Positions 1 to 4,633 of a stretch of 5,212 nt of DNA are shown here, one piece after another; within the stretch, counting starts at the first letter, position 1; each line of letters opens with the position of its first letter. Under the pieces are notes generated by a model, which was not told where the DNA came from, made no database searches, and saw only the letters and a program-made list of their open reading frames with translations. The position numbers and the translations under genes are program-made. This DNA is from an uncultured Eubacteriales bacterium (GTDB taxonomy: Bacteria > Bacillota > Clostridia > Oscillospirales > Acutalibacteraceae): NCBI GenBank assembly GCA_934462705.1, contig CAKSIH010000032.1, forward strand, positions 1-5,212. Reading direction: 5' to 3'.

Positions 1-524
1 GGGATTCAAGGCCGATGCTTGATGAAAATGGAGAAAAGTTTGTAGAACAAATCAGCCCGAAGACTTTTCAGCGAGCAGTTGAAAAAAACGACGATATTTT
101 ATGCCTTTTAAACCACGAACCGTCAAGGGTTTTAGGCTCGACAAAGCAAGGAAACATCGAGCTTTTCGAGGATAACATTGGTCTGAGGGCAATTTGCAAA
201 ATTACGGACAGCGAGGTGATTGAAAAAGCAAAACAAAATAAACTTCGAGGCTGGAGTTTTGGGTTTGAAGCCTTAAAAGAGCATGAAGAACCGCTAAACG
301 ATGGGCTTTCTCGACGTTTTATTGATGAAATGAATTTAATTGAAGTCTCTATAATTGATGAACAGAAAATCCCATGTTATGTGGGGACTTCAATTGAAAC
401 GCGAGCTAATAAAAATTCTAAAATCGAATATAGAGGGCGGACAGTATCCGCTTTTTATTTTGAAAAAAATCATATTGATTATTCGGAATATGAAAAAATC
501 TTAGAAAAAATCAAAAGTTTTTGA
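1..524 (+). CDS. HK97-family prohead protease, 5' partial
   Basis: Maturation protease that cleaves the scaffold (delta) domain from the major capsid protein inside the prohead. The frame is open from the left edge (first full codon at 3) through the first ATG at 15, and the residues before that ATG (DSRPMLDENG) fit the conserved N-terminal region of the family, so the true start lies outside the window and roughly the first 15-30 residues are missing. Counting from ATG 15, the candidate catalytic residues of this serine protease family (peptidase family S78/U35) are His34 in LLNHEPSRVLG and Ser81 in LRGWSFGFE, with an acidic position near NLIEVSIID (about 106-114). The gene sits directly before the capsid gene, the usual order. 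Its last codons (KIKSF then TGA) merge into the hairpin-rich junction, so the extreme C-terminus may derive from repeat sequence (inference). Confidence 0.93.
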   Translation, partial: DSRPMLDENGEKFVEQISPKTFQRAVEKNDDILCLLNHEPSRVLGSTKQGNIELFEDNIGLRAICKITDSEVIEKAKQNKLRGWSFGFEALKEHEEPLNDGLSRRFIDEMNLIEVSIIDEQKIPCYVGTSIETRANKNSKIEYRGRTVSAFYFEKNHIDYSEYEKILEKIKSF

Positions 525-641
525 AGTCCAGAAACTTTTTTCAAAAAGTTTTTTGGCCGTCGGAGACAAACCAGCGTGACGCTGGACCCAATTCGCGCAA
601 TTTTAAAATAAAAAAACATGGGCAATTCGCCCGCGGTTAAA
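525..641 (+). other. Hairpin-rich protease/capsid junction, repeat-like
   Basis: Non-genic spacer of unusual length for a late phage operon. AAACTTTTT (532-540) is followed at once by its complement AAAAAGTTT (543-551); AAAAGTTT at the end of the protease gene (513-520) can also pair with AAACTTTT (532-539). CCAGCG/CGCTGG (571-576 and 580-585) is a perfect 6-bp hairpin with a TGA loop. The A/T arm resembles the first hairpin of repeat A at 2834-2860 and 3371-3397. Reading the protease frame past its TGA stays open for 28 codons up to TAA at 609-611, as do similar elements elsewhere in the window, but no start codon precedes it. No T-tract follows the strong stem, so it is not a typical terminator. 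Confidence 0.5.
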
Positions 642-656
642 GAAAGAGGTAATAAA

Positions 657-1865
657 ATGAATTTAAAATATTTATCGGAACAAAGAGTTGAAAACCAAGA
701 ACAAATGCAAAAGATTTTGGATAAAGCAAAGGCCGAAAAAAGAGCTCTACAAGCAGAGGAAATCGAGCAATTTACCGCTTTAAAAAAGTCAATTGAAGAA
801 ATTGACGCGACAATAAGTGCCGAGGAGGAAACAAGGTCAATGGACATACAAAAAAGACCTGAAATTTCAGAAATGGAAAAAACAGAGGCTCTTGATAAGT
901 CTAAAAATGAAGAAAGAGCTTTTGTTAACTATATCGTAACCGGCAAAGAAAGGGCCAACAGTCCTGGGATGAGTTACGGCAACAACGGCGCGATTGTACC
1001 AACTACCATCGCGAAAAGGATTATTGAAAAAGTCAAAGAGCTTTCTCCCATTTATGCGAAAGTAGAAAAATTTTATACCAAAGGCACGCTTGAAATTCCG
1101 GTTTATGATACTGATTCAAGCGTGGATAGTCCAACCGGCGACGTAAATGTAGCATATCAGGGAGATGAATTTACTGCACTTGTTGCAGGTCAAGGAAAAT
1201 TCACGTCAATTGAGCTCAAAAGCTACTCGCACGGCGCTTTGTCGGTCATAAGCCGTAAACTTTTGAACAACGAAGATATTAACGTTACAAATTTTCTTAC
1301 AAACAAAATGGCGCAGGCTTTTGCGGATTTTTGGGAAAAAGAACTTTTAGTTGGAACAGGTGCGTCCAATAATCACATGACAGGTGCAATTTCAACCACA
1401 AACTTAGTGGCGACCGGCAACACGACTTACACTGCTGCAAATGCAGCTAAAATCGATAATTTAATCAGCTTGCAGCTTGCTATTCCGCAACAGTATCAGA
1501 AAAACGCAATGTGGATTATGAATAAGGCAGTTTTCACGGAATTAAGAAAGCTTAAAGACGGAAACGGCAATTACTACATGGCTTACGGCAAAGGTTTAAC
1601 AGGCGGATTTGATTGGGAATTTTTAGGTAAGCCTGTCTATATTTCAGAAAACATGCCGGAAGCAACAGCAGCAAACAATATTCCTGTTTTATACGGAGAT
1701 TTTTCAGGAATGGCAATGAAAATCTCGCAAGATTTAGAGATTCAATTAATGCGTGAAAAGTATATTGACAAAAATGCAATTGGAATAGTAGGTTGGGCTG
1801 AATGCGATTCTAAAATTCAAAACAATCAAATGATTGCAGGGCTTAAGATGGCAGCAAGTGTCTAA
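657..1865 (+). CDS. HK97-fold major capsid protein
   Basis: Main structural protein of the icosahedral head, 402 residues, the usual size for this family with its delta domain. The first ~80 residues are charged and heptad-like (many E, K and Q, as in KILDKAKAEKRALQAEE), typical of the scaffold coiled coil removed by the upstream protease. The mature HK97 fold appears to begin near NNGAIVPTTIAKRI (residues ~109-122), followed by the characteristic stretch up to GTGASNN (~233) and a C-terminal P/A-domain region ending at residue 402. I chose ATG 657 because AGAGG (645-649) lies 7 nt upstream; an in-frame upstream ATG at 618 would add 13 residues (MGNSPAVKERGNK) without a good Shine-Dalgarno and would run through the hairpin region. 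The gene is followed after 14 nt by the head-fibre-like gene. Confidence 0.95.
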   Translation: MNLKYLSEQRVENQEQMQKILDKAKAEKRALQAEEIEQFTALKKSIEEIDATISAEEETRSMDIQKRPEISEMEKTEALDKSKNEERAFVNYIVTGKERANSPGMSYGNNGAIVPTTIAKRIIEKVKELSPIYAKVEKFYTKGTLEIPVYDTDSSVDSPTGDVNVAYQGDEFTALVAGQGKFTSIELKSYSHGALSVISRKLLNNEDINVTNFLTNKMAQAFADFWEKELLVGTGASNNHMTGAISTTNLVATGNTTYTAANAAKIDNLISLQLAIPQQYQKNAMWIMNKAVFTELRKLKDGNGNYYMAYGKGLTGGFDWEFLGKPVYISENMPEATAANNIPVLYGDFSGMAMKISQDLEIQLMREKYIDKNAIGIVGWAECDSKIQNNQMIAGLKMAASV

Positions 1866-1879
1866 AGAGGTGATTTAAA

Positions 1880-2092
1880 ATGAGCTATAACACAAAAAAT
1901 TATTCGGAGAATGGCGACAAATTGGTCATCGGCGGAACTTTGGAATTAAAAGACGGAGCCACGCTCAATGGTTTTCCAAAAGCCGAAAATCAAGCGGATA
2001 GCACAGCTACAACAATTGCAGACTTAAAAACAGATTTTAATTCTTTACTAGAAAAGTTAAAAATAGCAGGACTTATGGAATCTGACAGTTAA
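1880..2092 (+). CDS. Small head-fibre-like / capsid-associated protein
   Basis: A 70-residue protein directly after the capsid gene. It opens with a short polar stretch and a predicted beta segment (DKLVIGGTLELKDGATL, residues 13-29), then a linker (about 34-45) and a C-terminal amphipathic helix (TIADLKTDFNSLLEKLKIAGLM, residues ~45-66). The helix ending in AGLM and the preceding QADSTAT motif resemble small proteins placed after the capsid gene in Bacillota prophages and often annotated as head fibre proteins (phi29 gp8.5-like, Phage_fiber_2). That match is from memory. AGAGGTG (1866-1872) lies 7 nt before the ATG and immediately follows the capsid stop, so translation is probably coupled. 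A decoration or trimeric fibre role on the capsid is inferred; a simple capsid accessory protein is the alternative. Confidence 0.7.
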   Translation: MSYNTKNYSENGDKLVIGGTLELKDGATLNGFPKAENQADSTATTIADLKTDFNSLLEKLKIAGLMESDS

Positions 2093-2093
2093 A

Positions 2094-2100
2094 AGAGGTG
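2094..2100 (+). promoter_or_regulatory. Ribosome binding site fixing the connector start at TTG 2107
   Basis: AGAGGTG directly follows the stop of the upstream gene. An in-frame GTG at 2098 lies inside this site and an ATG at 2102 is out of frame and stops at once, so the TTG at 2107, 6 nt downstream, is the best start. Confidence 0.7.
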
Positions 2101-2106
2101 TATGTT

Positions 2107-2403
2107 TTGAAGGTTAGCGGAATTACAGTTAAAAATTTAGCTGATTATTTAAGGCTTGATTATTCCACACTTTCGGAAGAAGAAATTTTGGAACTTGCGA
2201 CATTTTTGCAAGCTTCACAGGTTTTTATCGAAGATTATACGGGGCTGACGTCAAGCCAAATTGATAGTCACGAACCCTTTGTAATTGCAGTGTTTGTGCT
2301 GGTTCAGGATATGTACGACAACCGAAGTTATTACGTAGATAAATCAAATTTAAATCAAGTAGTGGAGCACATTTTAAATATGCACTCAGTGAATCTTTTG
2401 TGA
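2107..2403 (+). CDS. Head-tail connector protein
   Basis: Small mostly helical protein expected to form the ring that docks under the portal (HK97 gp6 / SPP1 gp15 / YqbG-type connector). With the TTG start it has 98 residues, normal for the family. The profile fits: an N-terminal helix (KNLADYLRLDY), a second helix rich in E and L (SEEEILELATFLQASQVFIEDYTGL), then the characteristic hydrophobic helix with aspartate and tyrosine (FVIAVFVLVQDMYDNRSYYVD) and a C-terminal helix (LNQVVEHILNMHSVNLL). The combination of a tightly spaced double helix, an IEDYTG-like motif and a DMYDNR motif is common in these connectors. Position between capsid genes and the head-tail adaptor supports the call. The next gene starts 101 nt later, after a hairpin. 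Confidence 0.85.
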   Translation: MKVSGITVKNLADYLRLDYSTLSEEEILELATFLQASQVFIEDYTGLTSSQIDSHEPFVIAVFVLVQDMYDNRSYYVDKSNLNQVVEHILNMHSVNLL

Positions 2404-2435
2404 GGGCGCAGAGCCTGCGCTGGCATGTTGCGCCC
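2404..2435 (+). other. Two mutually exclusive GC-rich hairpins after the connector stop
   Basis: Immediately after the TGA, GCGCA (2406-2410) can pair with TGCGC (2416-2420), or the longer GGGCGCA (2404-2410) can pair perfectly with TGCGCCC (2429-2435). Both use the same left arm, so only one forms at a time. No T-tract follows, so this is not a standard terminator. The remaining bases up to the next ribosome binding site (about 2436-2486) show no gene or clear structure. Confidence 0.45.
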
Positions 2436-2504
2436 AAAGCCATGTAAAATTAAAAATATTTTTGCACGCAAGGAAATAGCGGTGTTAAAAAGGAGATTAA
2501 ATTA

Positions 2505-2834
2505 GTGCAGATTAATCCAGGAAATTTCGATAAAAAAATTAAAGTGATACGTTATGAGATAACAAAAGATCCCGATGGATTCGAGGATAAGGTAAAAATT
2601 ATTGTCCTACAGACGTGGGCGCAGGTAACAAACGTGAGCGGTACCGAAATTATGCGGTCTAACTCAGATTTTGCAGAGGTTAAAACAAGGTTTTTAATGC
2701 GAACTCCGAAAATAAATTTGGATAAAGACATGGAAATTATTTTTCTGGATAAGAATTATAAAATCGTGTACATAAATGACTATTCGTATGACAGAAAGTA
2801 CACGGAAATCATGGCGGAGCTGGTGATTAAATGA
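2505..2834 (+). CDS. Phage head-tail adaptor (SPP1 gp16-like)
   Basis: A 109-residue protein of the phage head-tail joining family (SPP1 gp16 / HK97 gp7-type stopper), which closes the neck channel after DNA packaging and offers a surface for the tail. The sequence shows the expected order: N-terminal NPGNFDKKIKVIRY, a loop with DPDGFED, the WAQV segment (LQTWAQVTNVSGTEIMRS, residues ~36-53), and a beta-rich C-terminus with KTRFLMRT, MEIIFLDKNYKIVYIND and a final ITEIMAEL-like strand (YTEIMAELVIK). The start is GTG 2505, with AAAAGGAG (2487-2494) 10 nt upstream. The stop TGA is embedded in ATGA (2831-2834), where repeat A and its mini-ORF begin. Confidence 0.9.
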   Translation: MQINPGNFDKKIKVIRYEITKDPDGFEDKVKIIVLQTWAQVTNVSGTEIMRSNSDFAEVKTRFLMRTPKINLDKDMEIIFLDKNYKIVYINDYSYDRKYTEIMAELVIK

Positions 2835-2901
2835 AAACTTTTTCACTTGCAAAAAGTTTTCAAACTTTCAAAAATGCGCTTCTAAGGCAAAGAATTTCGC
2901 C
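2831..2901 (+). repeat. Repeat A, copy 1 (71 bp)
   Basis: Matches 3368-3438 with 3 differences in 71 positions, all transitions (positions 15, 20 and 46 of the repeat). It begins exactly at the ATGA that ends the adaptor gene. AAAACTTTTT (2834-2843) and AAAAAGTTTT (2851-2860) form a perfect 10-bp inverted repeat with a 7-nt loop; AAACTTT (2862-2868) is a competing third arm. The downstream tails of the two copies differ in sequence but are hairpin-rich in both. Confidence 0.9.
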
Positions 2902-2992
2902 GTCTGAGGACGTCGACCAGGACCTTTTTGAAAAAAGGTCACTGGACCCCAAAAACTTTCAGTTTGGGAGGGTTAGGTGTGGCAGATTTTAA
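2831..2992 (+). CDS. Mini-ORF 1 encoded by repeat A (53 aa), unproven
   Basis: An open frame of 53 codons starting at the ATG of the ATGA overlap with the adaptor stop and ending at TAA 2990-2992, 14 nt into the next gene in another frame. Such a stop/start overlap is a classic translational coupling arrangement. The peptide starts MKTFSLAKSFQTFKN and is basic; it has no recognised domain, signal peptide or membrane segment. GGTGA (2822-2826) lies 4 nt before the ATG. The first 24 residues match the mini-ORF at 3368 except A7V and A16T. It may be a real coupled leader peptide that carries ribosomes across the spacer to the next start, or only a by-product of a repeat lacking stops. No family is known to me. 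Confidence 0.3.
   Translation: MKTFSLAKSFQTFKNALLRQRISPSEDVDQDLFEKRSLDPKNFQFGRVRCGRF
2917..2945 (+). other. Long near-perfect hairpin in the adaptor/gp10 junction
   Basis: CCAG + GACCTTTTT (2917-2929) faces AAAAAGGTC + CTGG (2932-2945) with only a 2-nt centre and one bulged A at 2941, giving 13 pairs. A real RNA loop would open some of the central A-U pairs. Next to it, CCCAAA (2948-2953) can pair with TTTGGG (2963-2968), which overlaps the ribosome binding site of the next gene. Confidence 0.55.
2966..2972 (+). promoter_or_regulatory. Ribosome binding site fixing the gp10-like start at GTG 2979
   Basis: GGGAGGG lies 6 nt before GTG 2979. The longer in-frame reading from TTG 2928 would start inside the preceding hairpin and lacks a ribosome binding site. 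Its GGG also belongs to the possible CCCAAA/TTTGGG hairpin. Confidence 0.8.
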
Positions 2993-3371
2993 GTTTGCAT
3001 TAGATATCGATACCATATTTCCGCAAGGCTTAAATGATGAAAATTTGGCACTTGATATGGTAAAAGCGGGTCAAGAGGTTATGCAGAAATCAATTCAAAA
3101 CTCAGCATTAAAGCATAAGAGAACCGGCAGTATGGCAAACTCTGTAAAATGTTCAAAACCTACAATTAACCGAGGTGGGGATGCTGTTGGTCGAGTGAAA
3201 TTTTATGGTAAAGATAAAAATGGAATGCCAAACTGGTACAAAGCAATTTGGATTGAATATGGTACAAAACATCAAAGTGCAGAACCTTTTGTAAGACCCG
3301 CAATAAAGAATTGTAAAAATGAAGTTAAAGAAGCAATGCAAAAGGTCTTTGACAGAAAAGTAGGGACATGA
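2979..3371 (+). CDS. HK97 gp10-like neck/tail component
   Basis: A 130-residue protein of the HK97-gp10 putative morphogenesis family, found in nearly all HK97-like siphophages between head-tail adaptor and tail terminator. The diagnostic pattern is present: an N-terminal helix with a repeated K/Q/A face (LALDMVKAGQEVMQKSIQNSA), then RTGSMANS (residues 48-55, matching the family RTGxLxxS), then a beta region, and WIEYGTKHQSAEPFVRPA (91-108, matching the EYGTxxxxAxPFxRPA signature), and a final helix. The start is GTG 2979. Mini-ORF 1 overlaps its first 14 nt in another frame. The stop lies in ATGA at 3368-3371, where the second repeat A begins, so both junctions of this gene carry the same repeat. 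Its exact virion function is not well settled for the family. Confidence 0.92.
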   Translation: MADFKFALDIDTIFPQGLNDENLALDMVKAGQEVMQKSIQNSALKHKRTGSMANSVKCSKPTINRGGDAVGRVKFYGKDKNGMPNWYKAIWIEYGTKHQSAEPFVRPAIKNCKNEVKEAMQKVFDRKVGT

Positions 3372-3438
3372 AAACTTTTTCGCTTGTAAAAAGTTTTCAA
3401 ACTTTCAAAAATACGCTTCTAAGGCAAAGAATTTCGCC
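3368..3438 (+). repeat. Repeat A, copy 2 (71 bp)
   Basis: Second copy of the 71-bp repeat at 2831-2901, again starting exactly at the ATGA that ends the upstream gene. The arms AAAACTTTTT (3371-3380) and AAAAAGTTTT (3388-3397) are unchanged while two of the seven loop bases differ. Identical placement on two adjacent genes that are not similar in sequence indicates insertion or recombination at a defined boundary rather than gene duplication. Confidence 0.9.
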
Positions 3439-3520
3439 AACTGTGGTTGGCGCCTCAGGGCTCTGCCCCGAGACCCTGGCGATTTTTTGGAAAAAATCGA
3501 GTAAAACTTTTATGTTTTAA
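3368..3520 (+). CDS. Mini-ORF 2 encoded by repeat A (50 aa), unproven
   Basis: An open frame of 50 codons from the ATG of the ATGA overlap to TAA 3518-3520. It starts MKTFSLVKSFQTFKN and shares its first 24 residues with mini-ORF 1 apart from two substitutions, then diverges into a different tail (ending KKSSKTFMF). It is in the same frame as the tail completion gene that begins 24 nt after its stop. The upstream ribosome binding site is weak (AGGG at 3362-3365 is too close to the ATG), so reinitiation from the gp10-like gene would be required. No domain is recognised. It could be non-functional sequence that happens to stay open. Confidence 0.28.
   Translation: MKTFSLVKSFQTFKNTLLRQRISPTVVGASGLCPETLAIFWKKSSKTFMF
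3436..3498 (+). other. Hairpin cluster after repeat A copy 2
   Basis: Three consecutive inverted repeats: GCCAAC/GTTGGC (3436-3441 and 3446-3451, loop TGTG), CAGGG-TCT/AGA-CCCTG (3456-3464 and 3471-3478, with one bulged C at 3461), and GATTTTTT/AAAAAATC (3481-3488 and 3491-3498, only 2 nt apart). The middle GC-rich block is of a kind I associate, from memory, with dispersed intergenic repeats in gut Clostridia. No T-tract follows any strong stem, so these are not clear terminators. Confidence 0.5.
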
Positions 3521-3533
3521 TATTACAAAAATT

Positions 3534-3540
3534 GGGGTGA
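3534..3540 (+). promoter_or_regulatory. Ribosome binding site pointing to an AUU start
   Basis: GGGGTGA lies 4 nt before ATT 3545. Between the in-frame stop TAA 3518-3520 and the conserved coding region there is no ATG, GTG or TTG in frame, so this site must serve ATT 3545 or, less well spaced, ATA 3551. Confidence 0.65.
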
Positions 3541-3544
3541 TTTT

Positions 3545-3892
3545 ATTAACATAAATCCATTAATTGAGAAGGCATTTGCTGATTTTAAAGTCGCAGAAAA
3601 GCGCATTCCCATCGCGTTTTTAAACTATAAAGGCAAGGCAGATGCATATTTAACTTATTATACATGGTATGAAAAACCTGATAATTTTTATGATGATGAA
3701 CATCATGCAGAGGTGGCCTATGGCACGATTGATATTTTCTCAAAAGGAAATTTCAAAGGTATTTTAAAACAGGTAAAAAATAAATTGAAAGAAAATGGAG
3801 TCACTTGGACGGATAACGGACCCGAAGATTTTGAACGGGACACCGGATATTATCATGTTCCGGTGAACTTTTTTATGGAAGGCAATTATTAA
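3545..3892 (+). CDS. Tail terminator/completion protein, apparent AUU start
   Basis: A 115-residue open frame with the composition of a real gene and the position of the tail-to-head joining (tail completion) protein, SPP1 gp17 / DUF3168-like, between the gp10-like and major tail genes. It would cap the tail tube and dock it on the neck. The sequence shows an N-terminal helix (NPLIEKAFADFKVAEKRI), beta strands with aromatic residues (AYLTYYTWYEKPDNFYDD), AEVAYGTIDIFSKG, a helix (FKGILKQVKNKLKENGV) and a C-terminal strand (GYYHVPVNFFMEGNY); a W/Y-rich centre followed by a VDIFSK-like strand suits the family. The first in-frame standard start is GTG 3713, which would remove half the protein. 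ATT 3545 gives (M)NINPLIEK with a good ribosome binding site. A sequencing error or a recent ATG-to-ATT mutation is the alternative. The gene is easily missed by ordinary gene callers. Confidence 0.8.
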   Translation: MNINPLIEKAFADFKVAEKRIPIAFLNYKGKADAYLTYYTWYEKPDNFYDDEHHAEVAYGTIDIFSKGNFKGILKQVKNKLKENGVTWTDNGPEDFERDTGYYHVPVNFFMEGNY

Positions 3893-3905
3893 ATCAAAGA
3901 AAAAC

Positions 3906-3994
3906 GGGGCCCCCGAAAAGTTGGTAGCGAGTAAATCGGCGTAAAAACAGTGCGTTTACAAACTGTTAGCCTATACGAGCGGGACTTTTTGGGG
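3906..3994 (+). ncRNA. Repeat B, copy 1: structured RNA element upstream of the major tail gene
   Basis: Begins 13 nt after the tail completion stop with GGGGCCCCCGAAAAGTTGG. A closing helix pairs CCCCGAAAAGT (3911-3921) with ACTTTTTGGGG (3984-3994), with one G-U. Inside are hairpin 1, CGA/TCG (3928-3930 and 3936-3938, loop GTAAA), and hairpin 2, AACAGT/ACTGTT (3946-3951 and 3962-3967, loop GCGTTTACAA). Compared with the copy at 4634, both arms of each internal stem change together while loop 2 and the flanking GGCGTAAAA and TAGC stay fixed. This is covariation seen directly in the window. The segment contains stop codons and no gene. The family is not one I can name; a role in the leader of the tail gene (translation control or RNA processing) is inferred. 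Confidence 0.65.
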
Positions 3995-4000
3995 AGAGGA

Positions 4001-4060
4001 GTTGCCCCGTAATGACAAGCTTTTGTCTTTTAAGGCAAAACGATAAATGAAGGGAGCAAC
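4001..4060 (+). promoter_or_regulatory. Possible ribosome-site sequestering fold before the major tail gene
   Basis: GTTGC+CC (4001-4005 and 4007-4008) can pair with GG+GCAAC (4053-4054 and 4056-4060), enclosing a perfect hairpin GACAA/TTGTC (4014-4018 and 4023-4027, loop GCTT). The right arm covers most of AGGGAG (4051-4056), the ribosome binding site of the major tail gene 10 nt before ATG 4067. The pairing has one C-A mismatch, so it is modest and could be opened by a bound protein or ribosome. Confidence 0.35.
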
Positions 4061-4066
4061 GACGAT

Positions 4067-4621
4067 ATGGCAGGAATAGGACTTAAAAGTTTTAAATATG
4101 CGAAATTGAATGAAGATGGAAAAACATACGGAGAGGTAAAAATACTCGCCGGAGCGATTGAGTGCAAGGTAACACTTGATTTATCAGAAGCCACACTTTA
4201 TGCCGATGATACACTCAAAGAACAAGTTTCACTCTTTAAGAGTGGAACTATGACAGCGGGAATCGACGATGATAACGACACAGTTTTTGCGGAACTGTTA
4301 GGAAAAACGGTTGACGAGGAAACAGGAATTGTCACTTCAAACGTTAATGATGAACCAATTTACGTTGGGTTTGGACACATTGTGCCTAAAATGGTCAGCG
4401 GAGTTAAAAAGTATAAGGTGGAATTTTTTCCGAAGGTTAAATTTAAACCATTTATTGCAGATTCAAAAACCAAAGGTGACAGTTTGGAATTTACAACACC
4501 ATCAGTTGAAGCAACAATATTTGAAAACAATAACGGAGATTGGGAAAAGCACAATGTTTATGATACCGAAGCAGCCGCTAATACTGCATTGGCAGGATTT
4601 TTTGTACAATCTACAGAATAA
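4067..4621 (+). CDS. Major tail protein, phi13 type
   Basis: Tail tube subunit, 184 residues, the usual size for the phi13-type major tail proteins of Bacillota siphophages. Recognisable features are the N-terminus MAGIGLKSFKYAKLNEDGKTY, the strand GAIECKVTLDLSEATLYADD (residues ~30-48), the acidic EQVSLFKSGTMTAGIDDDND segment, ELLGKTVDEETGIVTSNVNDEPIYVGFGHI (~76-107), and the KKYKVEFFPKVKFKPF strand pair (~117-132) that matches the Y..EFFPKVKF motif of the family, followed by a DSLEFTTPSVEATIF strand and a C-terminal tail ending AGFFVQSTE. The start ATG 4067 has AGGGAG 10 nt upstream. It is flanked on both sides by copies of repeat B. This is probably the most abundantly needed protein of the tail. 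Confidence 0.95.
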   Translation: MAGIGLKSFKYAKLNEDGKTYGEVKILAGAIECKVTLDLSEATLYADDTLKEQVSLFKSGTMTAGIDDDNDTVFAELLGKTVDEETGIVTSNVNDEPIYVGFGHIVPKMVSGVKKYKVEFFPKVKFKPFIADSKTKGDSLEFTTPSVEATIFENNNGDWEKHNVYDTEAAANTALAGFFVQSTE

Positions 4622-4633
4622 ATGAGGAGAAAT

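Noticed and set aside
522..611. Programmed TGA readthrough of the prohead protease
   Set aside because: The frame is open for 28 codons after the stop, but similar repeat-derived open frames occur elsewhere in the window and nothing indicates a readthrough signal or a conserved extension.
479..847. Minus-strand open frame of 122 codons across the protease/capsid junction
   Set aside because: It lies opposite the capsid gene start and the hairpin region, has serine/leucine-rich shadow composition and no matching neighbour on that strand.
2928..2978. Longer N-terminus for the gp10-like protein from TTG 2928
   Set aside because: The added residues come from the hairpin element and the start lacks a ribosome binding site, whereas GTG 2979 has GGGAGGG at good spacing.
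3481..3498. Intrinsic terminator at GATTTTTT/AAAAAATC
   Set aside because: The stem is A-T only, the arms are 2 nt apart and no T-tract follows; transcription must continue into the tail genes.
4311..4625. Second plus-strand frame within the major tail gene
   Set aside because: It overlaps the well-supported major tail protein in another frame, has no ribosome binding site and shows low-complexity shadow composition.
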